Shown one piece after another: positions 46,069 through 54,850 of a DNA stretch of 64,000 bases. Position 1 is the stretch's first letter. Each line of letters starts with the position of its first letter. The notes under the pieces were generated by a model, which was given only the letters and a program-made list of their open reading frames with translations, had not been told where the DNA came from and ran no database searches. A program made the position numbers and the translations under genes. This stretch comes from Zwartia hollandica (GTDB lineage: Bacteria > Pseudomonadota > Gammaproteobacteria > Burkholderiales > Burkholderiaceae_B). Where the stretch lies: NCBI RefSeq assembly GCF_019923725.1, contig NZ_JAHXRI010000001.1, forward strand, positions 1 through 64,000. Reading direction: 5' to 3'.

Positions 46069-46528
46069 GGCGCGCCCGGGTCTTTCCCTCAAGGCCCGGG
46101 CTATCGGCTTGCTTTCAAGACGGGAACACACCCGTCTTGAGCTTGAGAGAAAGCTTACCCCGTTCGCTGAGTCTGCCGAGGAACTTGCCAAAGTGCTCGA
46201 CGAGCTCTCAAAAAAAGGGTGGCAGTCCGACGAGCGGTATGCTCAAGGTTGGGTGCATCGTAAGGCGGCCTTACATGGCGCTGCAAGGATTGCGCAAGAT
46301 CTGCGCCTGCGTGGCATATCCGCCAGTCAGGTTGCGCAAGCTCAAGAGCTACTTAAGTCAACAGAGCTCGATCGCGCGAGAGCCGTTTGGCAAAAAAAGT
46401 TTGCACAGGCCCCAAAGCAAGGCGAGGCAGCGGAATACGCCCGACAGGGGCGTTTTTTATTGTCGAGAGGATTTTCTAGCGATGTCGTGCATAAGATCTT
46501 AGGCGGATGGGAGCCAGCCGACATGTAG
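46058..46528 (+). CDS. recX: Regulatory protein RecX
   Basis: A 156-residue RecX, which caps and destabilises RecA filaments. Conserved helical repeats: [57 protein letters not shown] and [24 protein letters not shown]. The ATG at 46058 overlaps the recA stop by 11 bases, so recX translation is coupled to recA. Two strong inverted repeats lie in its first 28 codons (46074-46101 and 46115-46140) and may limit its expression relative to recA. Confidence 0.94.
   Translation: MISKARPGLSLKARAIGLLSRREHTRLELERKLTPFAESAEELAKVLDELSKKGWQSDERYAQGWVHRKAALHGAARIAQDLRLRGISASQVAQAQELLKSTELDRARAVWQKKFAQAPKQGEAAEYARQGRFLLSRGFSSDVVHKILGGWEPADM
46074..46101 (+). repeat. GC-rich inverted repeat at the start of recX
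   Basis: GCCCGGG at 46074-46080 and CCCGGGC at 46095-46101, separated by 14 bases, just after the recA stop and inside recX codons 6-15. A hairpin here in the mRNA would sit downstream of the recX start and could slow ribosomes or act as a partial transcription block. Confidence 0.6.
46115..46140 (+). repeat. Perfect 10-bp hairpin inside recX
   Basis: TCAAGACGGG at 46115-46124 pairs perfectly with CCCGTCTTGA at 46131-46140 around the loop AACACA. It lies wholly in coding sequence (Ser-Arg-Arg-Glu-His-Thr-Arg-Leu-Glu). There is no T-run after it, so it is not a standard terminator. Together with the neighbouring repeat it may attenuate recX in the recA-recX transcript. Confidence 0.65.
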
Positions 46529-46598
46529 CGGCAAGGGAGGGCTCTGCGCTATACTCCTACGCTTTGCTGCATTGTGTCAAAAGATACAAAACGTCCGT

Positions 46599-47165
46599 AT
46601 GCCTCTACCTAAGCCCGACTATCCGCGAAAGCCCATGCACAATCGCTCGATTCAGGTGCATTCCTTTGAGCGTGAAGACGGCCTTTGGGACCTTGAGGCT
46701 GAACTTATCGACGACAAGTCTTATTCCTACGTGAAGCGTAACGGAACGGAGCAGCCAGCGCGCAAGCCGTTTCATCATATGCATATCCGTATCACGATTG
46801 ATACGAGTTATGAAATCAAGCGAGCCTTTGCCATGTACGACGCGTCGCCGTTCGGCGAGCCCTGCACATCCGTGACCACCGCGTATCAGGACTTAGTCGG
46901 TATGAACTTGCTCAAGAGCTTCAGACAGCAAGTGAAAGAGCGTTTTGGTCGAACCGCTGGGTGCACGCATATGACCGAGCTGGCAACTGTTTTACCAACA
47001 GCTGCCGTACAGAGTATGTCTGGCATGAAGCGTTCAGAGGCCGAAAACGCAGGACGAAAGCCGTTTCAGTTAGGTGGCTGTCATGCCTGGCGATTAGATG
47101 GCGTGGTGACGAAAGAGCATTATCCCCAATGGTATGTGGCGGAACAAACACAGACCTCAACCTAG
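46599..47165 (+). CDS. DUF2889 family protein
   Basis: A 188-residue protein of DUF2889, starting MPLPKPDYPRKPMHNRSIQV. Typical blocks are REDGLWDLEAELIDDKSY, HHMHIRITIDTSYEIKRAFA, RTAGCTHMTELATVLPTAA and the C-terminal GCHAWRLDGVVTKEHYPQWY. The His/Cys-rich segments could bind metal. It commonly sits between recX and sucCD in Burkholderiales; function unproven. A longer frame from 46572 lacks family support. Confidence 0.88.
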   Translation: MPLPKPDYPRKPMHNRSIQVHSFEREDGLWDLEAELIDDKSYSYVKRNGTEQPARKPFHHMHIRITIDTSYEIKRAFAMYDASPFGEPCTSVTTAYQDLVGMNLLKSFRQQVKERFGRTAGCTHMTELATVLPTAAVQSMSGMKRSEAENAGRKPFQLGGCHAWRLDGVVTKEHYPQWYVAEQTQTST

Positions 47166-47231
47166 GCCCTGGTGCATAGCTTTTTAATGGTCAGGCATCG
47201 TAATTAGTTTATTTGGACGGAAAGCAATCCC

Positions 47232-48392
47232 ATGAAAATCCATGAGTATCAAGGCAAAGAGTTGCTAAGACAGTTTGGCGTGATTGTGCCCAAGGGCATC
47301 CCTGCATTTAGCGTCGAAGAGGCTGTTAGCGCCGCACAAAAACTTGGTGGTCCGGTTTGGGTCGTCAAAGCGCAGATCCATGCGGGCGGTCGTGGAAAGG
47401 GTGGCGGCGTTAAGCTCGCACGCTCCATTGACGAGGTCCGTAAGATTTCCTCGGAAATTTTGGGTATGCAACTGATTACGCATCAAACAAGCGCTCAAGG
47501 CCAGAAAGTGCGTCGCTTGTTGGTCGAAGAGGGCGCAGATATCAAGAAAGAGTACTACGTAGGTATCGTCACAGATCGTGGGACACAGCGCGTATGCGTC
47601 ATGGCGTCAAGCGAAGGCGGGATGGATATTGAGGAAGTAGCCGAGCACCATCCAGAGAAGATTTTGAAAGTCTTTGTTAATCCTGGCGCAGGATTGACGG
47701 ACGCTGAAGCGAGCACGCTTGCTCGTGGGATTGGTGTTCCAGAAGCCTCTGTTGCCAAGGCTGCCGCTGAGTTTCAAAAACTGTACAAAGCGTATTGGGA
47801 TACCGACGCATCGTTGGCCGAGATTAATCCTCTGATTTTGACCGGTTCCGGTGACATTATTGCCTTGGATGCGAAATTCAACTTTGATAGCAATGCTTTG
47901 TTCCGTCATCCAGAAATCGTTGCTTATCGTGATTTAGACGAAGAAGATCCGGCAGAAATCGAAGCCAGCAAGCATGAGCTTGCCTATATCCAATTGGATG
48001 GGAACATTGGTTGTTTAGTTAACGGTGCTGGCTTGGCGATGGCCACAATGGATACCATCAAGCTGTTCGGTGGCGAGCCTGCTAACTTTCTGGACGTAGG
48101 GGGAAGCGCAACAGCAGAGCGCGTGACCGAAGCCTTCAAAATTATGTTGGCAAACAAAGGCACCAAAGCTATCTTGGTAAACATTTTTGGCGGCATTATG
48201 CGTTGCGATGTTATTGCTCAAGGTGTGATCACTGCGTGTAAGGCGGTCAATTTGAATGTGCCACTCGTTGTGCGCATGAAGGGCACCAATGAAGAGCTAG
48301 GCAAGAAAATGTTGGCCGAATCAGGTCTTCCTATCATCAGCGCAGATACGATGGCGGATGCCGCCACTCGCGTTGTTGCCGCAGCTAAATAA
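47232..48392 (+). CDS. sucC: Succinyl-CoA synthetase (ADP-forming) beta subunit
   Basis: A 386-residue ATP-grasp subunit of the TCA-cycle enzyme that converts succinyl-CoA to succinate with ATP formation. [16 protein letters not shown] is the family start; [21 protein letters not shown] is the nucleotide-binding grasp loop, EINPLILT and [12 protein letters not shown] the Mg site, and [11 protein letters not shown] the subunit interface near the C-terminus. sucD follows after 18 bases. Confidence 0.98.
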   Translation: MKIHEYQGKELLRQFGVIVPKGIPAFSVEEAVSAAQKLGGPVWVVKAQIHAGGRGKGGGVKLARSIDEVRKISSEILGMQLITHQTSAQGQKVRRLLVEEGADIKKEYYVGIVTDRGTQRVCVMASSEGGMDIEEVAEHHPEKILKVFVNPGAGLTDAEASTLARGIGVPEASVAKAAAEFQKLYKAYWDTDASLAEINPLILTGSGDIIALDAKFNFDSNALFRHPEIVAYRDLDEEDPAEIEASKHELAYIQLDGNIGCLVNGAGLAMATMDTIKLFGGEPANFLDVGGSATAERVTEAFKIMLANKGTKAILVNIFGGIMRCDVIAQGVITACKAVNLNVPLVVRMKGTNEELGKKMLAESGLPIISADTMADAATRVVAAAK

Positions 48393-48410
48393 TTTGTTAC
48401 GGATTCCACT

Positions 48411-49295
48411 ATGTCTATCCTAATTAATAAAGATACAAAAGTTATCACCCAAGGTATTACTGGCAAGACAGGGCAGTTTCATACGCGCACGTCACGCGCC
48501 TATGCGAACGGCCAGGCTGCCTTTGTTGCGGGTGTGCACCCTAAGAAAGCGGGTGAAGACTTTGAAGGTATTCCGATTTTCGCTTCTGTCAAAGATGCCA
48601 AGGCACAAACGGGCGCAAATGTCTCGGTGATTTACGTTCCGCCAGCGGGTGCTGCCGCAGCCATCTGGGAAGGAATCGAAGCTGAACTCGATTTAGTGAT
48701 TTGCATTACAGAAGGTATTCCGGTGCGCGATATGCTTGAAATCAAGCATCGCATGGCTGAGCGCAAAAGTAAGACGCTGCTGCTTGGGCCAAACTGCCCA
48801 GGCTTGATCACCCCTGATGAAATCAAAATCGGAATTATGCCTGGGCACATCCATCGTAAAGGCCGTGTTGGGATTGTGAGCCGCTCAGGCACGTTGACCT
48901 ACGAAGCGGTTGCTCAGGTGACCGAACTTGGCTTGGGTCAATCGAGTGCCGTGGGTATCGGCGGCGATCCCATTAACGGACTCAAGCACATTGACGTTCT
49001 CAAATTGTTTAACGAAGACCCAGATACCGATGCTGTCATCATGATCGGTGAGATCGGTGGTCCTGACGAGGTGAATGCTGCATTATGGGCCAAGGACAAC
49101 ATGAAGAAGCCGATGGTGGGCTTCATCGCTGGTGTCACAGCTCCTGCAGGTAAGCGCATGGGTCACGCGGGTGCTTTGATTTCTGGTGGTGCTGACACAG
49201 CAGACGCTAAACTTGAAATCATGGAAGCTTGCGGAATTCGTACAACGAAGAACCCATCAGAGATGGGTAAGATTCTTAAATCGGTACTGAAGTAA
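48411..49295 (+). CDS. sucD: Succinyl-CoA synthetase alpha subunit
   Basis: A 294-residue CoA-binding subunit. N-terminal ITQGITGKTGQFHTR is the CoA-binding Rossmann loop, and GFIAGVTAPAGKRMGHAGALIS carries the active-site histidine (HAGA) that is phosphorylated in catalysis. It forms the enzyme with SucC encoded just upstream. Confidence 0.98.
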   Translation: MSILINKDTKVITQGITGKTGQFHTRTSRAYANGQAAFVAGVHPKKAGEDFEGIPIFASVKDAKAQTGANVSVIYVPPAGAAAAIWEGIEAELDLVICITEGIPVRDMLEIKHRMAERKSKTLLLGPNCPGLITPDEIKIGIMPGHIHRKGRVGIVSRSGTLTYEAVAQVTELGLGQSSAVGIGGDPINGLKHIDVLKLFNEDPDTDAVIMIGEIGGPDEVNAALWAKDNMKKPMVGFIAGVTAPAGKRMGHAGALISGGADTADAKLEIMEACGIRTTKNPSEMGKILKSVLK

Positions 49296-49400
49296 ACGCA
49301 GGCGTATTGATGCGTGTGCGATCAGCATAGCGAACGGACTTCTCTGGCCGTTTGCCATGTTGCCTAGGTCCTGTGACCGTTTCTACCTATCGGATGCTAT

Positions 49401-49508
49401 ATGAATGCGCCCAAATCCCCACAACGTAGTCGCACTATCCTCCAAGGCTTGATGTTGTTGGCGTTGATCGGCATCGTCGTGACGATTGGCTTGAACTACT
49501 TGCGCTAA
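49401..49508 (+). CDS. Small single-helix membrane protein, 35 residues
   Basis: ATG at 49401 to TAA at 49508 encodes a basic N-terminus ([16 protein letters not shown]) followed by one hydrophobic segment ([18 protein letters not shown]) and a final Arg: a typical single-pass small membrane protein, N-terminus inside. It lies between sucD and hemC and ends 11 bases before the hemC start, so it could couple translation to hemC. No ribosome binding site of note. Not recognised. Confidence 0.5.
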   Translation: MNAPKSPQRSRTILQGLMLLALIGIVVTIGLNYLR

Positions 49509-49519
49509 GAGCGACGATA

Positions 49520-50452
49520 TTGGCAGACCGTAAACTCGTTATCGCAACGCGCGCTAGCCGACTGGCACTCTGGCAGGCGGAGCACGTACAGGCCCGCTTG
49601 GTTGCGCTGTATCCCGGTATCGAAGTTGAGCTACTGAAGCTTAGTACTCGGGGCGATGAGATTCTGGACCGTAGCCTTGCCAAGGTTGGGGGGAAGGGGT
49701 TGTTCATCAAAGAGCTAGAAAATGCTCTGTTGGACGGTCGAGCGGACCTCGCAGTGCATTCGCTTAAAGACGTCCCGGTAGACATTGCAGCTCCGTTTGA
49801 ATTGTCGACGGTGCTGACTCGTGCGGACTGTCGCGATGCGTTTGTGTCAAACGCGTACGCAACGCTATCTGAGCTTCCCTCTGGAGCAGTGGTAGGCACG
49901 TCGAGCTTGCGTCGCGAGGCGCAGCTGCGTGCCCGATATCCTCTGTTAAGGATCGAGCCCTTACGCGGTAATTTAGATACGCGACTCGGTAAGCTAGACT
50001 CGGGGCAGTATGCGGCGATTATTCTTGCAGCAGCTGGTTTAGAGCGGCTTGAACTTGGTCATAGAATTCGTATGCGTATGTCCGTAGCCGATTCCCTTCC
50101 TGCCGCAGGTCAAGGTGCATTGGGTATTGAAATTTTGCAGACACGCTCCGATTTGTTAGAGCTCCTAGCACCCTTAGCCTGTCCGCAAACAACAGTCTGC
50201 GCGTTGGCAGAGCGCGCGGTGTCGCGAGCCTTGGGCGGTTCGTGTCAGGTACCCTTAGCTGCCTACGCTGAGGTGAGCGGAGTGACGGTTTCGATCCGTG
50301 CCCTCGTCGCAACGCCAGATGGGACGACGATTTACCGGGCACGGGGTACAGGCCCAAGTGACCAAGCCGAGGTTATTGGGCAGCGTGTTGCGCAAGAGCT
50401 TATTGACCAGGGCGCGGGGGCCATTCTGGAAAGTTTGGCGGTTTCGCCTTGA
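49520..50452 (+). CDS. hemC: Hydroxymethylbilane synthase (porphobilinogen deaminase)
   Basis: A 310-residue enzyme that polymerises four porphobilinogens into hydroxymethylbilane. [18 protein letters not shown] at the N-terminus, [33 protein letters not shown] and the dipyrromethane-cofactor cysteine in [12 protein letters not shown]. The start is a TTG at 49520, the only start near the family N-terminus ([10 protein letters not shown]). First of four haem genes hemC-hemD-hemX-hemY. Confidence 0.96.
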   Translation: MADRKLVIATRASRLALWQAEHVQARLVALYPGIEVELLKLSTRGDEILDRSLAKVGGKGLFIKELENALLDGRADLAVHSLKDVPVDIAAPFELSTVLTRADCRDAFVSNAYATLSELPSGAVVGTSSLRREAQLRARYPLLRIEPLRGNLDTRLGKLDSGQYAAIILAAAGLERLELGHRIRMRMSVADSLPAAGQGALGIEILQTRSDLLELLAPLACPQTTVCALAERAVSRALGGSCQVPLAAYAEVSGVTVSIRALVATPDGTTIYRARGTGPSDQAEVIGQRVAQELIDQGAGAILESLAVSP

Positions 50453-50465
50453 GGTCGTTCGAGTA

Positions 50466-51272
50466 ATGGCCGCCGCTTTGCAGATCGCGGTCTTAACACG
50501 ACCCGCTGGACGCAATGTTGATGTCATGCATGCACTGGTGCGCCGAGGATGGCTCGTACGAGAGTGTCCCGCACTCGAGATCCAGTCCAGTGCGGTCATC
50601 TCCAAGTGTGAGACGCCTGACCCAAACAACTTCGATTTGGTTGTTTTTGTGAGTCGCGCTGCAGTGAGTGGTTTTCAGCAGCAGCTCGGTTCAGATTATG
50701 TTTGGCCTTCTTTTGTTCGCATTGGTTGTATGGGGCCCGCTACAGCGGCAGCCGTCGAGCGTGCGTGGCCTGCTGCTCGCGCTGTTTTGCGACCTGAGGC
50801 AGAGCAGGCCCGAGATTCCGAAGCGCTTTGGCCTTTGCTGCAACAACTGCCCATTCCCTTGCGTAAAGTACTGATTGTGCGAGGGCAGGATGGGCGGGAT
50901 TGGTTAGCTCAAAAGCTCGCGAACGCAGGTGTTGAGGTCGTGACGCACCAGGCTTACGAGCGTCTCTACGCAGGGTGGTCAGACGATACCGTTGCCCAGT
51001 TTAGGGAGTGGGCTGGATTGCAAGCCGAGGTGGTTTGGCTATTGACGAGCGCCCACGGGATTAGTGCCATCGTTCAACGAATTGCGGCACTTGAGTTGTT
51101 GGACTGGTTCAGATCGGGGCAGTTTGTCCTGACCCATGAGCGTTTGGCGCAGGCGCTTGCCTCGGCAGTCGACACGGACCCCTCCGCATTGCGTATGCGC
51201 GTGTGTCCGCCAGAAGATTCGGAAATTGTGTTGTGTTTTGATCAGATTTTGCCGGCTGGTAGCGTGCCATAG
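50466..51272 (+). CDS. hemD: Uroporphyrinogen-III synthase
   Basis: A 268-residue HemD-family protein that closes and inverts ring D of hydroxymethylbilane. The family is poorly conserved; recognisable parts are LTRPAGRNVDVMHALVRRGW, LVVFVSRAAVSGF, GCMGPATAAAVERAW, VLIVRGQDGRDWLAQKLANAG and VVWLLTSAHGISA. The ATG at 50466 was chosen over a longer frame that overlaps hemC. Position after hemC supports it. Confidence 0.93.
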   Translation: MAAALQIAVLTRPAGRNVDVMHALVRRGWLVRECPALEIQSSAVISKCETPDPNNFDLVVFVSRAAVSGFQQQLGSDYVWPSFVRIGCMGPATAAAVERAWPAARAVLRPEAEQARDSEALWPLLQQLPIPLRKVLIVRGQDGRDWLAQKLANAGVEVVTHQAYERLYAGWSDDTVAQFREWAGLQAEVVWLLTSAHGISAIVQRIAALELLDWFRSGQFVLTHERLAQALASAVDTDPSALRMRVCPPEDSEIVLCFDQILPAGSVP

Positions 51273-51319
51273 TCTTGTGCTAATGGCTGTTTCAGGTGCC
51301 TAGCGACTACAATAGGGGT

Positions 51320-52522
51320 ATGACTGATATCTCGCCCAATGTATCCCCATCTAGTGCGTCGGCTGCCTCAAGCGTTCCGAATGAACCGGTTGTAACCCCT
51401 GTTCGGGCGCGTCGAAAGGCAACTGGCTTGTCCTTGCCTGCCACGCTAGCGATCATTTTCTTGCTGGTGGCGGTAGTGGCGTCGGCAGGAGCATGGTTCG
51501 CGCAACGCCGATTTGAGACCGCGACCAAGCAAATTGGCGCGCAAGTTCTCACGTTAAAAAATCAGGCTGATGACGCTCGACGCGATGCAAAACATGCGCT
51601 TGTGGTTCTCGATGCACAACAACTGCGCATCCAACAAGCCGAGGCGGCATTGCGCGATGCGCAGAGCCAATTCGCCGCACTCGAGCAAGTTTGGCAAAAC
51701 TTTAACAGAGGCATGGAGGATTCCATGCTCGCCAATGACATTGACCGATTGCTAACGGTGGCTGGCCAGCAATTGCGCGTATCTGGGAACGTTAATAATG
51801 CCATTCTCGCGCTTGAACATGGTTTGTCAATGTTGGTGCGTGCTGAACGACCACGCTTTGCGGCATTACAACGCGCGATTAGTGCTGATCTAGACCGACT
51901 GCGCGGTGTTGTGACGGTCGATATTCCAGGCGTTTCAGCCAAGCTCGAGCAAGTTGCGACGTTGCTAGGGCGTGCGCCATTGCTCCTTCCGGATGCTGCG
52001 GTGCCGGAACTCATGTCTGCCCGGGATCGCAATGCCTCTTCTCAGGTCACAGTTGCAGGCGCGCCTGCCAATGTCGCCACGGTACAAACGACAGAGGCGT
52101 CTGCCGAGTGGTGGGAGAAAATTTGGCGACAGGTGCGTGCTAGTGTCAAAACTGGAGCAGCATTTGTGGTTCGCGAGCTATCGGATGTAATCAGCGTGCA
52201 ACGTGTGACAGATAAGAACGCGCTATTGATGACTCCAGAGCAGGGGGCTTTGTTAAGAGCAAATTTGCGTGCGCGGCTACTGACCGCGCAGATGGCGTTA
52301 TTAATGCATCAGTCGACCATCTGGCGTCTGGAGCTTTCAACGATTGAAAGTGCGGTGGCTTCTCGTTACGACGCAAAGTCTCCCGACACGATAAATGCGT
52401 TGCGGCTTTTGCGTGAACTTGGTTCGATCAATATTGCCGTTGCGATTCCTGATGTGATTGAAAGCGTCGCCGCACTTGAGGCTATTCGTCAAAGCGATAT
52501 GAACCCCAAAGGCGGACAATAA
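51320..52522 (+). CDS. hemX: HemX-like membrane protein
   Basis: A 400-residue protein of the HemX family (often mislabelled uroporphyrinogen-III C-methyltransferase; no methyltransferase motif is seen). A cytoplasmic Ser/Ala-rich start is followed by one membrane helix (LPATLAIIFLLVAVVASAGAW), then a long coiled coil (FETATKQIGAQVLTLKN through the Gln/Ala-rich stretch to about residue 130) and an alpha-helical domain. The ATG at 51320 is preferred to a GTG at 51296. hemY begins 3 bases after its stop. Confidence 0.88.
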   Translation: MTDISPNVSPSSASAASSVPNEPVVTPVRARRKATGLSLPATLAIIFLLVAVVASAGAWFAQRRFETATKQIGAQVLTLKNQADDARRDAKHALVVLDAQQLRIQQAEAALRDAQSQFAALEQVWQNFNRGMEDSMLANDIDRLLTVAGQQLRVSGNVNNAILALEHGLSMLVRAERPRFAALQRAISADLDRLRGVVTVDIPGVSAKLEQVATLLGRAPLLLPDAAVPELMSARDRNASSQVTVAGAPANVATVQTTEASAEWWEKIWRQVRASVKTGAAFVVRELSDVISVQRVTDKNALLMTPEQGALLRANLRARLLTAQMALLMHQSTIWRLELSTIESAVASRYDAKSPDTINALRLLRELGSINIAVAIPDVIESVAALEAIRQSDMNPKGGQ

Positions 52523-52524
52523 GC

Positions 52525-54009
52525 ATGCGCATTTGGCTATGGACACTTGTATTAGCCACTGTTGCTGTCGTTCTGGCAGTGATCTTGCGCGAAAACACTG
52601 GCCACGTGTTGGTGTTGGTGAATCACTGGCGTATACAAGTCTCTTTGCCGTTTGCGGCCTTGGCAATAGCGGCCAGTTTTTTTCTGTTGTACCTCACGGT
52701 TCGTTTGCTTTCCGTATTTTGGGGGCTTCCTGTCAGTGTTAAGGCCTGGCACCGCAGGCGAGCTCTGCGTCGTGACCATGAGCTGCTTGAACAGGGCTGG
52801 ACCGAGCTTTTGGAAGGGCGCTATGCTCATGCAGAAAAAGATCTAACGCGACTGCTTGGTCGTAGTAAAAGCGTCAACCAGAGCGTACTTGCAGCACTGT
52901 CGGCGGCGAGGGCAGCGCATGCGCTTGGTGAATATGATCGGCGCGACGGCTTGATCTTGTCGGCAAAAGAAAGAGCACAAGGTGAAGTTGCTTTAGCAGA
53001 GGCTGTGGCCACCGTCGCAGCAGAGCTTTACCTGGATCAAGGCTCGTCCGATAAGGCCTTAACCGAACTTAAGACCTTACAGAAGTCGGGTGCCAAGCAA
53101 GTCCATGCGCTTAGGCTGTTCCTGCGAGCGTATCGCCAGTTGAACCTTCATGAGCAGGTATTTGTGCTCGCGCGTACCTTGAATCGTCGTGGTGCGCTTC
53201 ACGATACTGAAGCTCAACAAATCATTGAGTTAGCGGTCGCGGCTCGGATTCGCGAGACTTCACATTCAGGCACATGGCAGAAAGTGTGGTCTGACCTCAA
53301 GTCCAATGAACGAATCTTGCCCGAGGTTGCTCTGGCAGGAGCACAAGCCTTTGAAGTCGTCGGACAGTTGGATGAGGCTTCGCGCGTTTTAGAGCAAGCG
53401 ATACCCGCTTCCTTTGATCCGAGGCTTCTTGCTGCCTATGCGCGAGCGGAGTCTTCTCAAGTGACTCGTCGCTTGGAAAAAGCGGAGGCGTGGCTCCAAA
53501 AGAATCCTAGCGATCCAGATCTTTTAGCTACTGTGGGCAACCTGTGCTTGGCAGGGCAGATTTGGGGGCAAGCTGAAAGCTACCTGGTACGGAGTTTGGC
53601 GCGCCGTAGCGATGCGCGTGTCCATGTTGCACTCGCCTCTCTTTATGACAAAATTAATCGGCCCCAAGATGCGGCGATGCAGTGGCGGGCGGCAACTGCC
53701 CTAGGAGTGGTTTTGCCAGTCCTCGCACAAGAAGCCTTATTGCCTGCAGCAGATACCGACTCCGATCCTGGTCTGCTGCATGCGGATGGACTGACTTACC
53801 TCGCTGATACGGGCTTTCCTGTGGAGTGGAGCGAAGACCGCACTACGTTGCCTGGTTCTTCGGTGTTAGTGCCTGTTACTGATAAAACTGCTCCCGCTGA
53901 GGAAGATATTCACGACTATTTCGATAGCGCGCCAGTGCCTCATTTGGGTGAGCCCGCGCCTGTGAGCAGCTTGCCTGATCCTAAAAGAACCACACCTCAC
54001 GAGAAGTAG
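52525..54009 (+). CDS. hemY: HemY-like membrane protein with TPR region
   Basis: A 494-residue proteobacterial HemY (not the Gram-positive oxidase). Two N-terminal membrane helices (LWTLVLATVAVVLAVIL and LPFAALAIAASFFLLYLTVRLL), with NTGHVLVLVNHWRIQVSL between them as in the family, then a basic segment and TPR-like helices (LEQGWTELLEGRYAHAEKDL, LSAARAAHALGEYDRRDGLI, LATVGNLCLAGQIWGQAESYL). Presumed to help haem synthesis at the inner membrane. The last 100 residues are acidic/Pro-rich and look disordered. Confidence 0.92.
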   Translation: MRIWLWTLVLATVAVVLAVILRENTGHVLVLVNHWRIQVSLPFAALAIAASFFLLYLTVRLLSVFWGLPVSVKAWHRRRALRRDHELLEQGWTELLEGRYAHAEKDLTRLLGRSKSVNQSVLAALSAARAAHALGEYDRRDGLILSAKERAQGEVALAEAVATVAAELYLDQGSSDKALTELKTLQKSGAKQVHALRLFLRAYRQLNLHEQVFVLARTLNRRGALHDTEAQQIIELAVAARIRETSHSGTWQKVWSDLKSNERILPEVALAGAQAFEVVGQLDEASRVLEQAIPASFDPRLLAAYARAESSQVTRRLEKAEAWLQKNPSDPDLLATVGNLCLAGQIWGQAESYLVRSLARRSDARVHVALASLYDKINRPQDAAMQWRAATALGVVLPVLAQEALLPAADTDSDPGLLHADGLTYLADTGFPVEWSEDRTTLPGSSVLVPVTDKTAPAEEDIHDYFDSAPVPHLGEPAPVSSLPDPKRTTPHEK

Positions 54010-54105
54010 TCGACTCGAGAGTGATCTCATTTTGTTTATCTCTTCGCAGTAAAAGTGTTAATCGTTTGCAGACCAACTTAAATCAATTATTACGGAAGCA
54101 ATCTC

Positions 54106-54804
54106 ATGTCTGATTATGTTTTTTCTCCTGAGCCAACCCAGGGCTTACCCGTGGTGGGAAGTAAGTCGTTATTTCCAGTGCGTCGCGTATATTGCGTTGG
54201 TCGCAATTATGCTGAACACGCCAAGGAGATGGGCTTTACCGGTCGTGAAGATCCCTTCTTTTTTTGTAAGCCAGCTGATGCACTCGTGCCTGTGGCTGCA
54301 GGTCAGGCAGGGAAAATGCCTTATCCAAGCAAGACATCAAACCTTCACTATGAGATGGAGTTAGTTGTTGCTTTGGGTAGTGGTGGTCGTGATATTCCTG
54401 TTGATCAAGCGAATAAATGTATTTTTGGTTACGCGTTGGGTCTGGACATGACACGTCGAGACCTGCAGAACGAAGCAAAAAAACAAGGCCGTCCTTGGGA
54501 AGTCGGAAAGGGGTTTGATCAATCAGGCCCTATTGGTCCAATTCATCCTGTCGCAACAACCGGTGTGATATCCAAAGGAAGTATTTCTTTGCACGTTAAC
54601 GGCGTGCAGAAGCAATCGAGCGACCTGACGCAGTTGATCTGGAGCATTCCAGAGAGTATCTCTTACCTATCCGGCTTGTTTGAACTCAAAGCAGGCGATT
54701 TGATCTTTACCGGTACTCCAGAGGGCGTGGGTGCAGTGGTGAAGGGCGACAAGATGATCGGTCGCGTTGAGGGCTTGGGCGAGTTTGAAGTGCACGTCGT
54801 TTAG
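54106..54804 (+). CDS. Fumarylacetoacetate hydrolase family protein
   Basis: A 232-residue FAH-superfamily enzyme. Core motifs: YCVGRNYAEHAKEMG, PFFFCKPADAL, YEMELVVALGSGG (metal-binding Glu), GYALGLDMTRRDLQ and FTGTPEGVGAV. This size and set match fumarylpyruvate hydrolase/acylpyruvase-type proteins that cleave C-C bonds in beta-diketo acids. GGAAG precedes the ATG. Stands alone and is closed by the shared terminator at 54820. Confidence 0.92.
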   Translation: MSDYVFSPEPTQGLPVVGSKSLFPVRRVYCVGRNYAEHAKEMGFTGREDPFFFCKPADALVPVAAGQAGKMPYPSKTSNLHYEMELVVALGSGGRDIPVDQANKCIFGYALGLDMTRRDLQNEAKKQGRPWEVGKGFDQSGPIGPIHPVATTGVISKGSISLHVNGVQKQSSDLTQLIWSIPESISYLSGLFELKAGDLIFTGTPEGVGAVVKGDKMIGRVEGLGEFEVHVV

Positions 54805-54819
54805 TCACGATTGCTTGAA

Positions 54820-54850
54820 AAAAATAGCCGCTCAGAGAGCGGCTATTTTT
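54820..54850. terminator. Bidirectional intrinsic terminator
   Basis: Perfect stem around AATAGCCGCTC/GAGCGGCTATT with an AGA loop (54834-54836), flanked by A residues on the left and T residues on the right, so it works in both directions. It ends the FAH-family gene (plus) and the HMG-CoA lyase operon (minus), whose stop codon at 54851-54849 lies in its right flank. Confidence 0.92.

Noticed and set aside
51320-52522. Uroporphyrinogen-III methyltransferase activity for the HemX-like protein
   Set aside because: No SAM-binding or CysG/CobA motif is visible; the sequence is a membrane anchor with coiled coil.
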